Notes under the pieces: model-generated
Database searches by the model: none
What the model was told of the DNA's origin: nothing
What the model saw: only the letters and a program-made list of their open reading frames with translations
Program-made: the position numbers and the translations under genes
Assembly (NCBI GenBank): GCA_963575745.1
Contig: CAUYUJ010007191.1
Span: 80,001 to 144,000, forward strand
Length of the DNA: 64,000 nucleotides
Origin: Prorocentrum cordatum
Taxonomy: Eukaryota; Sar; Dinophyceae; Prorocentrales; Prorocentraceae
Reading direction: 5' to 3'
Part shown: piece after piece, positions 54,656 to 63,622 of the stretch
Numbering within the stretch: the stretch's first letter is position 1
Layout of the letters: each line of letters starts with the position of its first letter

Positions 54656-55624
54656 CCCCGGTCGGCAATCGTCGATCCTACGACGACTCTCCCCAACAGA
54701 GAAACATCGAAGGCCCTCGGAGCGTCCAACATTGTTCTTTTGTGCCTTGGATATGCCGGTCGCCTCTCGTCCGCTCCCCCCCTCCTGGAAGCAATTCTGA
54801 GGCCACTTCGGGCTTCGTGGGGGCCGTTTGGGGATCTCTTGGGGCGTTTTTGCCTGCGATATGCCTGTCGCCTCTCGTCCGCTCCCCCGCTCCTGGAGGG
54901 AATTCTGAAGCCACTGAAGGCTTCGTGGGGGCCGTTTCGGAGCCTCTTCGGCCTTCTTTTGGGCCTCCCGGGGGAGCTCTTAGGGCCCTCTTGGGCCGTC
55001 TTGGGTGCCTCTTGGGCCGTCTTGGGACCGTCTGAGGCCGGCTTCGGCGCCTCTAGGGCTCTGTTGGGCCGTCTTGGGCCGCTCCTGGGGCCGTATTGGG
55101 TGCCTCTTGGGCCGTCTTGGGCGCCTCCTGGGCCGTCCTGGGGCCGTCCTGGGCCGTCTTGGGGCCGTCTTGGGGCCCTCTTGGCCCGTCTTGGGGCTCT
55201 CTTGGGGTCCTCTTCGGCCGTCTTGGAGCGGTCTGGGGGACGTCTTGGGCCGTCTTGGAGCGTCGGGAAGCCGAAAAGGCGAGGAGGCCGAAACCATCGA
55301 AAAACACAATGGAAATCGACGGTTTCTGCCGCTCGGGGCCCTCTTGGGACGCCTCTTGGGAAGCCTCTTGGGGAGTCTTGGAGGCCTCTGGAGCCGTCTT
55401 GGGCCAATCTCGAGCGTCTTGGGCCCCTCGCTGGGCGTGCCGGGGCCCTCCGGGGCCGTCTTGGGGGCCTCTTGGGGCCCCCTTGGCGTGTCTTGGGGCC
55501 TCCCTGGGCGGCCCGGGGCCAGCCCGGGGCGGTTTCGGTGCATTGGGGCCTGCGCCCTTCTGGCACGCACTGGGCCCTGCAATGTAGTAGAGACTAGGGC
55601 TGACCCGTGGACTAAACGTCCACG
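54656..55624. repeat. Segmental duplication block B, copy 3
   Basis: Runs from CCCGGTCGGCAATCGTCGAT through the same C-rich minisatellite and island (CCGAAAAGGCGAGGAGGCCG, 55270) to the half-PPR scar YYIAGPSACQKGAG and the hairpin CGTGGAC-TAAAC-GTCCACG (55606-55624). Of the three copies it has the most intact hairpin end. Confidence 0.88.
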
Positions 55625-55729
55625 ACATCTGCACGAACTGGCATGTGATTCTGGGCATGGTGCCGACAGGCTAAACCGATCACGTGGAATCCGACCCTGC
55701 CGTCCTAGCATTCCGCGCGTTCTGCTGCG

Positions 55730-56010
55730 GGCTGCTGGTTGTTGCCTCTCTTGCGTGTTGTTGGTAATGCTTGCTTGCCGCTGCTGCGTGTCGTTGCTGC
55801 TTGTGTCTGCACGGTCCTGCCGAGAGGCGGACATGATAACGTGTGGCCCGGCCTTGGCCTTCCGCGCGTGCCGCTGCCGTCTGCGGACTGCCGCGGTTGC
55901 GCGCCGTTGGGCTGCCTGTTGCTGCTGCTCGTCTCTGCGGAGCCCTGCGGATGGCCAGCTGTGCCTGGCGCGTGCTGCTGCTGCTCGCTGCATGCTACTG
56001 CCTGGCCATC
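55730..56010 (-). other. CTG-rich module
   Basis: GCTGCTGCGTG and TTGCTGCTTG words following the hairpin of block B copy 3, as after other PPR hairpins. No reliable frame. Confidence 0.45.
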
Positions 56011-56139
56011 GCTCGGACATCCATTTCCTGTTTTTTTCGGTGTCGTGCGTGGTTTTTTCGCCAAATGATCAAGGATGCTCCTCGATGGTCCTCGCCGAAG
56101 GAAAAATGCACACGTCCGAGCGATGCCAAGCCCCTCGGA

Positions 56140-56790
56140 GGCTGTAGTCTGGGGGAGTCTCGGGGGCCTCCCCGGGGCCCTCGTGGGGGCCTCTTGGGGC
56201 TTGACGTGGACCTCTTGCTGGACTCCTATAGGGCTCCTGGGGGTTCCTCTCGGGGGCCTGCTGGCGGTCTCGGGGGGTCATCTGGGGGCGGAGGGATCGA
56301 AATGGCATGTCGACTTCCCCCTTTTGGGGCCCTCCTGGGGCTCTCCTGGGGCCGTCTTGGGCCGTGTAGGGGGCATCTTGCGCCGTCCTGGGGCCGTTTT
56401 GAGCTGTCCGGAGGCCTTAAGGGGGGACTTCTGAGGCGTGTTCGTGCGATCTTTGGGGCCGGTATGGCCGTGTTGGACACTTCGACAACGAAAAAGACGA
56501 TAATGCCAAGGCGCCAAGGCACGCTTCCCCAAATGTAGTTGACGATGTTTACTTCTTGGGACTGTCTGGGGACTCTTTTCGGAGCCCTCTTGAAGCCTCG
56601 AGAGCCTCGGGGGTCGCATGGAGGACGTCTCGGACGTCTTGGAACGCTTTCGGACCGTCTCGGAATCCTCTCAGACCATCTCGGAAGCGTCTTGGGACCT
56701 TCTTGGCCGCCACAGGCATCGGGGCGCGGGCGTCTGGGGAGCGTATGGGGGCTCTGAGGTCGCAGCTGGGGGCCTTCCGCGCCCTGGGGG
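56140..56790. repeat. C-rich array with island
   Basis: GGGGCCGTTTTGAGCTGTCC and related words; island at 56478-56545 (CGACAACGAAAAAGACGATA). Confidence 0.6.
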
Positions 56791-56838
56791 AGACACCTGG
56801 ACAGCGCTGTTCCCGCACGCGCGGGGCCCTGCAGTGTG

Positions 56839-57000
56839 CAGGGCAGTTTTCAATACATGGGATTTGTTTTTAAAGAATGTGGGATTTTTAAGACATGACT
56901 AGTTTATGAATAAATGTATGCATGAACTCATAGATGATTTTGATACAAAATCCCTGCATTCTTAGATCCGCACGCGGAGCACGTATTAAAAACGGCACTG
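56839..57000. mobile_element. MITE (CAG ends, TA-type target), 162 bp, inside a half-PPR scar
   Basis: Termini CAGGGCAGTTTTCAATACAT and the complement of CAGTGCCGTTTTTAATACGT, then inner arms AAGAATGTGGGATTTT and the complement of AAGAATGCAGGGATTTT. Flanked by TG (56837-56838) and TA (57001-57002). In sense it splits the half-PPR CCACTA/CACTGCAGGGCCC, which in sister modules is continuous as CTACTACATTGCAGGGCCC. AT-rich centre. Confidence 0.72.
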
Positions 57001-57002
57001 TA

Positions 57003-57140
57003 GTGGAAAGGTGACGGTGGGCTCCAGCTTCACCGCCCAAAGCTCACCCAGCAGCGCCAGGGCCTGCTGCCACTGCTTGCCCTTCTCGCAGGCGCTGATC
57101 CCAGCGTTGTAGCTGACTGGGGTGGACCCGTGCTTGGCCT
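57003..57140 (-). CDS. Single PPR unit fragment
   Basis: Sense: PVSYNAGISACEKGKQWQQ, then ALALLGELWAVKLEPTVT. The following half unit is displaced by seven bases and then interrupted by the MITE at 56839-57000 (its continuation, HTAGPRACGNS, is at about 56800-56836). No clean hairpin at this module. One exon or relic of the minus-strand PPR series. Confidence 0.52.
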
Positions 57141-57314
57141 GTGGGCTTCGCTCACGAGATGCTGCCACGAGTTGGCAAGTGATTTGCGCTCGCCTCCCAC
57201 ATCTCGCTGAGCAAGGGGGGGGCGCCAGGCAGCACTTCCGCCCGTCCCGCCTGGCCAACGGGCGCGAGGGGGGAAAATCGACGACACTGTGAGCAGAAAA
57301 CACGGAGGAGGACC

Positions 57315-57375
57315 AGGCGGAGGAGGAGGAGGAGGAGGAGGAGGAGGAGGAGGAGGAGGAGGAGGAGGAGGAGAA
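57315..57375. repeat. (GGA)n tract
   Basis: About 19 triplets, nearly pure. Confidence 0.9.
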
Positions 57376-57379
57376 GCAG

Positions 57380-57845
57380 CAGGGGCTCCCTTGGGGCCTC
57401 TTTCAGGGTCCCAGAGGGGCTAATGAGCGGCCCCAGAGCGGCCCACGTGAGCCTCACGAGGGTTCCAAGGGGGGGCCCAGGAATACTGCACGTCCATGCC
57501 ATACGCCATACTCTTGGGCCGCTCTTGGGGTCTTCTTGGGGCCCCTTTGGCGCCCTCTTTGAGCCTCCTTCAAGGCTTCAGAGGGGCCAGTGAGCGACCC
57601 CAGAGCGGCCCACGTGAGCCTCAGGAGGGCTCCAAGGAGGGCCCCAGGAGTACTGCGCGGCCGTGCCATACTCTTAGGCCGCTCTTGGGGTCTTCTTGGG
57701 GCCCTCTTGGGTCGCTCTCGGGAGCTCCTTCAGGGTCCCAGAAGAGGCCACTGAGCGGCCCCAGAGAGGCCCAGGTGAGCCTCAGAAGGGCTCCAAGAGG
57801 GGGCCCAGGAGCACGACACGACCATGCAATACTCTTGGGCCGCTC
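57380..57845. repeat. ~165-bp tandem repeat, three copies
   Basis: Each unit ends CCATACTCTTGGGCCGCTCT or similar (57505, 57666, 57826) and contains CCCCAGAGCGGCCCACGTGA and CTCC(A)AGG(A)GGGCCCAGGA. The third unit carries AGAGAGGCCCAGGTGAGCC. No gene. Confidence 0.75.
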
Positions 57846-57899
57846 ACTCGGACTCCCAATGGAGGCTTTCGGCACGGGAACTCCCGAAGTGTGCGTTGT

Positions 57900-58560
57900 G
57901 CCCAGGGGCGGAAACGATTTTTCCTTGTTCGGGCTCTTCGGCCGTCGGGCGGCTGTCTTGGGCGTCATCGAGCGCTCGGGGTCTGTCTCGGAGGCCCTCT
58001 TGGACCGTCTTCGGCCGTCTTCGGGCCCTCTTGGAGGCCTCCGGGGGCAGCTCGGAGCGCTCTGAAGCCATCCTGGAAGGAAGCGCGACGGGGCCCCTGG
58101 GGCCCCTCGGGAGCGCTCCCAGCCTGTCCTGGCCCCCGCTTGGGGCCGCCACAGGCGCCTGAGGAGCCGTCCTGACGCAGTGTTGAGCCGTCTTGGGGCC
58201 CTGCTGGTAGCCTCCTGAAGCGTCTTGGGACGATCTTGAGGGCCTGTGTGGCCGCCTTGGACGCTGCGAAGACGAAAAGCACGGGAACTCCCGAAATGTA
58301 CGTGTTCCCTCGGTATTGGGACGATGTTTCCTTGTTCGGGCTTTCCGGGGAGCTCTCTCTGGAGCCCACGTGGAGCATGTTGGAAGCCTCTGGGGCCGTC
58401 TGGTGGCTATCGCGGGCGTCTTCGAGCGCTCGGGGCCCGTCTCGGAGGCCCTCTTAGACCGTCTTAGGCCGTCTTCAAGCGCGCCGGGGCCCCGGGGCCG
58501 GGCCGATGGCAGGGTGCCTGTCCACGGCCCAGGGCCGCGCCGGTGGCGGCCCAGGGCCGC
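57900..58560. repeat. C-rich array with a duplicated GCACGGGAACTCCCGAA segment
   Basis: GGCACGGGAACTCCCGAAGT (57870) and AGCACGGGAACTCCCGAAAT (58277) each start a segment followed by GGAAACGATTTTTCCTTGTT or ACGATGTTTCCTTGTTCGGG, another form of the AT-rich island. GGGAACTCCC is a 10-bp palindrome. Confidence 0.6.
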
Positions 58561-58594
58561 GCCGGTGGCCCAATGCTCGGCCCATTTGGCGGGC

Positions 58595-58655
58595 GGTGAA
58601 CGCTGCATGATAGGAGAGATGATGGCTAGGGCTGGCCCGTGGCCTGCCAGCCACG
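58595..58655 (-). pseudogene. Half-PPR scar with covaried hairpin
   Basis: Sense: ATC, spacer TCTCC, TAT, giving YHAAFTARQ. The hairpin CGTGGC-CTGCCA-GCCACG (58638-58655) keeps pairing with a different inner base pair from the standard stem. Confidence 0.45.
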
Positions 58656-58737
58656 AAGCAAGTCTGAGATGGCACGTTGGGGCAGGGCAGAGATGTTGCC
58701 GAAGGCTTTCGTGATGGCGTTGGGCCCGAACTTCGCC

Positions 58738-58738
<1 letters not shown>

Positions 58739-58772
<34 letters not shown>
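58739..58772 (-). repeat. (CTG)n, 11 triplets
   Basis: On minus a CAG run reading poly-Ala in the frame that continues EAKFGPNAITKAFG, a PPR unit end. Followed by a CTG-rich module to about 58870. Confidence 0.85.
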
Positions 58773-58773
<1 letters not shown>

Positions 58774-58899
58774 CGCGACGTGTTGCTGGTGCTGCTCGCT
58801 TTTGCTGTGCTGCCGTTGACTGCTGCGGACTGCTGCTGTTCGCTGCTGCTGCTTGAGGCTGCAGAGTGCTGCTTCTTGGTGCACTTGCCGGATGGCGCG

Positions 58900-59480
58900 A
58901 CCTGCAGCGCGTGAGTGGGGCGAGGAGCGAGGGGAACGAGCGCGGGTCAGTGTCGAGGGGGAGGAGGTGGGGGGAAGAAGCGAGGAGGGTTCAGCGAGGA
59001 GCACGGCGCGAGAAGCGAGGAGCATCGGCCGAGGAGAGACAGAGAGAGAGAGAGAGAAACAAAAAAAAAAGGCGAGGAGGGATAAAAAGGAGAGCCAACA
59101 AAGAGAGGGGGCGCAGGCGCCAGTATAGCCAGGAGAGAGCAGCGGGGGGCCAGGGGAGAGGCGGAAGCAGCGAGGACGACCAGGGGAGAGGTGGAAGCAG
59201 CGAGGGCGATTGAGCACGGAGGGGCAAGAAGCGAAGCGAGGGAGGCGAGGGAGCGAGGCGAGAGAGCGGGGGCCAGCGAGGCGCGAGGCGCGTGGAGCGA
59301 GGAGCAAAAGGGGCGTGAAGGGGGGCACGAGAAGAAGCCAGCCAGCACGCGGATGTCACCGTGGCCTCGGCGCGCGTGCGGCCGAACATCTGGCCTCCTT
59401 CGCTCTCATGGGGGCTCCCTTGGGTGGCAGGCGCAGCGCGGCCACAGAGCTCCCAGAAGGAGCTTCCCTCGAGAGCCTTC
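58900..59480. other. AG-rich module followed by conserved GGCCTCGGCGCGCGTG segment
   Basis: GAGCGAGGAG words, a GAGAGAGAGAGA run, then GTCACCGTGGCCTCGGCGCG and CTGGCCTCCTTCGCTC. The same join occurs at 39322-39445 and in shorter form at 26235-26290. Confidence 0.5.
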
Positions 59481-59499
59481 TCGAGGCGGTCGTTTGGGG

Positions 59500-60200
59500 T
59501 GTCTCGGAGCCTCTCGGGGCCCGGGGCCCTCTTTGGTGCCCGATTCGGGCGCTCTGGGGGCCTCCTGGGGCTTCTCTGGGGGGCCTGCTGGTGGTCTCGG
59601 GTGATCCTAGGGCGCAGGGCGCGAAGTGTCAATTCGAATCTTGGGGCCCTCTTGGGGCGTCTTGGGCGCCTATTGGGCCGTCCTGGGCCGTCTGGGGGCT
59701 CTGACGGGTGCCTCTGAGATTGTCCTGGGGGAATCTTTTGGGGGGGGGGGGCCCGCGGCCGAACAACGGGTCTCCTCTCGGATCACCCATCGGGCTCTCC
59801 TGGGTGGCCGGCGCGGTCCCGGAGCGCTCCAGGGATCTCTTCCCTTGGAAGCCATTTCGAAGCGGGCTGGGAGGGGTCTCGATGCCTGTCGGGGCCCTCT
59901 TTTGGGGCCTGATTGGGCCTCTCGATGGGGTCGCTTGGAAGCTGCCTGGGGGCTTCTTCGGGCCTCTTTCGGCCCAATTGGGGCCCTCATGGGGTGCTGC
60001 TTGGGCCGTCTTTTGCCGTCTGGGGCTCTCTGGGGCGCCTCCGGGGCCGTTCGGGGGCCGTCTTGGGCCGTCCTGTGCCGCTCGTGGAGCTGTTTTGGAA
60101 TCCTCGTGGGCCTTCTTGGGCGCCTCTGGGGACGTACTGGGACCGTCTTGAGCCGCCGTGGGGCTCTCATGGGGACCTTTGAGGCCGTCTTGGGGGAATG
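59500..60200. repeat. C-rich minisatellite array
   Basis: TTGGGCCGTC and GGGGCCCTC words; a second GGGTGGC(A/C)GGCGC segment at 59810 repeats part of 59425. DNA at 60205-60360 is nonrepetitive and unassigned. Confidence 0.6.
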
Positions 60201-60363
60201 TGTGGCACATATAGTGCGTGCAGGAACGCCGTGAAGGCCAACAACAGCGAACATCCTCAAAATATTATCCCGGCAAAGCAACCTAACAGCGATGTGTAGG
60301 AGCATATCTGGAAGCATTCCCCTTAAGATTCACATGAGAATCCAGTTGTAGAATTCTGCTGTT

Positions 60364-61175
60364 CTCGCAGTCGCAGTCGCAGTCGCGATGAAAGTCGCAG
60401 TCAGTCGCAGTCAGCAAAGTCAGCACAGTCACACCTCAGCCTCAGCAGCCTCAGCCTCAGCCTCAGCCTCAGCCTCAGCCTCAGCCTCAGCCTCAGCCTG
60501 CCTCAGCCTCAGCCTCAGCCTCAGCCTCAGCCTCAGCCTCAGCCTGCCTCAGCCTCAGCCTGCCTCAGCCTCAGCCTGCCTCAGCCTCAGCCTCAGCCTC
60601 AGCCTCAGCCTCAGCCTCAGCCTCAGCCTCAGCCTGCCTCAGCCTCAGCCTCAGCCTCAGCCTCAGCCTCAGCCTCAGCCTCAGTCTGCCTTCAGCCTCA
60701 GCCTCAGCCTCAGCCTCAGCCTCAGCCTCAGCCTCCTCAGCCTCAGCCTGCCTCAGCATCAGCCTGCCTCAGCCTCAGCCTCAGCCTCAGCCTGCCTCAG
60801 CCTCAGCCTCAGCCTGCCTCAGCCTCAGCCTCAGCCTCAGCCTCAGCCTCAGCCTCAGCCTCAGCCTCAGCCTCAGCCTCAGCCTGCCTCAGCCTCAGCC
60901 TCAGCCTGCCTCAGCCTCAGCCTCAGCCTGCTTCAGCCTCAGCCTCAGTCTGCCTTCAGCCTCGGCCTCAGCCTCAGCCTGCCTCAGCCTCAGCCTGCAT
61001 CAGCCTCAGCCTCAGCCTCAGCCTGCCTCAGCATCAGCCTGCCTCAGCCTCAGCCTCAGCCTGCCTCAGCCTCAGCCTCAGCCTGCTTCAGCCTCAGCCT
61101 CAGTCTGCCTTCAGCCTCGGCCTCAGCCTCAGCCTGCCTCAGCCTCAGCCTCAGCCTGCCTCAGCATTCAAAAGC
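60364..61175. repeat. (AGCCTC)n hexanucleotide tract, ~800 bp
   Basis: Starts as TCGCAGTCGCAG, then AGCCTC hexamers with a recurrent CAGCCTGCCTCAGCCTC variant that gives a higher-order pattern of 10- and 16-bp steps. Translates as Ser-Ala, Pro-Gln or Ser-Leu repeats in the three plus frames; no gene. Confidence 0.95.
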
Positions 61176-61209
61176 CCCTCCAGCGCCTCTGGGAACATTC
61201 GCTCTTCAC

Positions 61210-61430
61210 GTGGCCTACAGTTGGCTCCGGCATTCAAAATGTGGCCGGGAATGGAGTTCTGGGAACTCGAAGAGCACGAAGTGGCCTACAGTTGGCTCCG
61301 GGCATTCAAAATGTGGCCCGGGAATGGAGTTCTGGGAAGTCGAAGAGCACGAAGTGGCCTACAGTTGGCTCCGGGCATTCAAAATGTGGCCCGGGAGTGG
61401 AGTTCTGGGAGGTCGAAGGGCACGAAGTGT
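61210..61430. repeat. ~73-bp tandem repeat, three copies
   Basis: Unit GTGGCCTACAGTTGGCTCCG, GGCATTCAAAATGTGGCCCG, GGAATGGAGTTCTGGGAAGT, CGAAGAGCACGAA. Copies are nearly identical; the first lacks two G's, and the array ends at GTGTGTGACTG. The period is not a multiple of three, so a conserved protein is unlikely. Confidence 0.9.
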
Positions 61431-61660
61431 GTGACTGTTTGCGAAAAACGAGTTCGGACCCAGCTCCCCGGATGCCGCCCGGACCCCCCTGTGGAGTCAT
61501 GATGCTCTCTTTTGACCCTACTAGAAACCTATCAGTCTTCGCTGTTAGGTAAAAAACTTCCCTAAGGACTTGGGGCGATTGGGGCATTCGGGGGCTGTCT
61601 TGGGAGGCCGTTTTGGGCCTCTCTGGGGGCGTCTTTGGGGGCTTCCTGAGAAGTCGTCTA

Positions 61661-61841
61661 CCACAGATTTCGTAATAAAAGGGAGGGGGTCTCAACCCTC
61701 CCAGACGAAAAGTTTTAGACCCCCCCCCCGTGGGAGAACCCTCCAAAACATCGTCCCCAGACCCCCCCAGGCCCTCCAAGATAGCCTGGAAAAGACCCTC
61801 CCCGAAATGAGACCCCCCTCCCTTTATTACGAAATCTGGAG
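61661..61841. mobile_element. Inverted-repeat element, 181 bp, TA-flanked
   Basis: Left CCACAGATTTCGTAATAAAA, right complement CTCCAGATTTCGTAATAAAG; both continue GGGAGGGGG(G)TCTCA. TA on each side (61659-61660, 61842-61843). Interior C-rich. No coding capacity. Confidence 0.7.
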
Positions 61842-61908
61842 TACCTAACTGAGGCCGATTTGGGCGTCTCTTCGGCCGTCTTTGGGCTCTGTTGGGCCGT
61901 ATAAATTA

Positions 61909-61974
61909 TCCTGGCGAAGGACCCAACCATATGCAAACGTGAATACCGCAGGGCAGGTGGGACGAAGCAAAAAG
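61909..61974. other. Left boundary sequence of satellite unit, second copy
   Basis: CCTGGCGAAGGACCCAACCA, homologous to 36512-36550. Confidence 0.6.
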
Positions 61975-63435
61975 AATTCCCAATGTGGCCACGAACCGTG
62001 TGAGGGGTGCGCACACTGGGGCGGGGCCGCCATGCGAACCCTGCCACTGAGGCCTTCGGTGGAGCTCTCTATGTCCCTGGCCACGAACCGTGTGAGGGGT
62101 GCGCCAATATGGGGCGGGGCCGGCGACACTGGGGCGGGGCCGCCATGCGAACCCTGCCACTGAGGCCTTCGGTGGAGCTCTCTATGTCCCTGCGGGGCCA
62201 CGAACCGTGTGAGGGGTGCGCCAATATGGGGCGGGGCCGCCATGCGAACCCTGCCACTGGGGCCTTCGGTGGAGCTCCCTATGGGGCCACGAACCGTGTG
62301 AGGGGTGCGCCAAAATGAGGCGGGGCCGCCATGCGAACCCTGCCACTGGGGCCTTCGGTGGAGCTCCCTATGGGGCCACGAACCGTGTGAGGGGTGCGCC
62401 AAAATGAGGCGGGGCCGCCATGCGAACCCTGCCACTGGGGCCTTCGGTGGAGCTCCCTATGGGGCCACGAACCGTGTGAGGGGTGCGCCAAAATGGGCGG
62501 GGCCGCCATGCGAACCCTGCCACTGGGGCCTTCGGTGGAGCTCCCTATGGGGCCACGAACCGTGTGAGGGGTGCGCCAAAATGAGGCGGGGCCGCCATGC
62601 GAACCCTGCCACTGAGGCCTTCGGTGGAGCTCCCTATGGGGCCACGAACCGTGTGAGGGGTGCGCCAAAATGGGCGGGGCCGCCATGCGAACCCTGCCAC
62701 TGGGGCCTTCGGTGGGGCTCCCTATGGGGCAACGAACCGTGTGAGGGGTGCGCCAAAATGGGCGGGGCCGCCATGCGAACCCTGCCACTGGGGCCTTCGG
62801 TGGAGCTCCCTATGGGGCCACGAACCGTGTGAGGGGTGCGCCAAAATGGGGCGGGGCCGCCATGCGAACCCTGCCACTGGGGCCTTCGGTGGAGCTCCCT
62901 ATGGGGCCACGAACCGTGTGAGGGGTGCGCCAAAATGGGGCGGGGCCGCCATGCGAACCCTGCCACTGAAGCCTTTAGTGGAGCTCCCTATGGGGCCACG
63001 AACCGTGTGAGGGGTGCGCCAAAATGGGGCGGGGCCGCCATGCGAACCCTGCCACTGGGGCCTTCGGTGGAGCTCCCTATGGGGCCACGAACCGTGTGAG
63101 GGGTGCGCCAAAATGGGGCGGGGCCGCCATGCGAACCCTGCCACTGGGGCCTTCGGTGGAGCTCCCTATGGGGCCACGAACCGTGTGAGGGGTGCGTGAG
63201 ACGGGGCCGCCATGCGAACCCTGCCCTTCTATGGCGCCACGATCCTCGTGAGGGGTGCGCCAAAATGGGCGGGGTCGCCATGCGAACCCTGCCACTGGGG
63301 CCTTCGGTGGAGCTCCCTATAGGGCCACGAACCGTGTGAGGGGTGCACCAAAATGAGGCGGGGTCGCCATGCGAACCCTGCCACTGGGGGCTTCGGTGGA
63401 GCTCCCTATGGGGCCACGAACCGTGTGATTGGTGT
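61975..63435. repeat. 89-bp satellite array B, about 16 copies
   Basis: Unit of 89 bp: GGGGTGCGCCAAAATGGGGC, GGGGCCGCCATGCGAACCCT, GCCACTGGGGCCTTCGGTGG, AGCTCCCTATGGGGCCACGA, ACCGTGTGA. Copies are far more uniform than in array A, implying recent expansion or homogenisation. It shares GGCCTTCGGTGGAGCTCCCT and the GGGGCCACGAA(A/C)CGTGTGA segment with array A. First copies carry insertions (TCTATGTCCCTGG). Confidence 0.95.
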
Positions 63436-63454
63436 GCCGAAATAGAGACATGCG

Positions 63455-63540
63455 GAGGGTGATGCTGATGATGACGCCGAATATCATGGTGATGTTGATG
63501 ATGACGATGATGATGATGACGATGATGATGATGGCAGGAG
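63455..63540. repeat. (GAT)n tract
   Basis: GATGATGAC and GATGTTGATG triplets, about 85 bp. Confidence 0.85.
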
Positions 63541-63559
63541 GGAGGGGGCAGCGGGAGGA

Positions 63560-63622
63560 GGAGGAGGGAACGCGGGGCACCGTCTCTTCAAAACGAGGAC
63601 CCAACACCACAGGATGGTTGGG
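63560..63622. other. Right boundary sequence of satellite unit, second copy
   Basis: ACCGTCTCTTCAAAACGAGG, then CAACACCACAGGATGGTTGG; matches 39021-39083. Beyond it, to the window end, is GC-rich DNA with a G run at 63798-63811 and no recognised gene. Confidence 0.75.
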
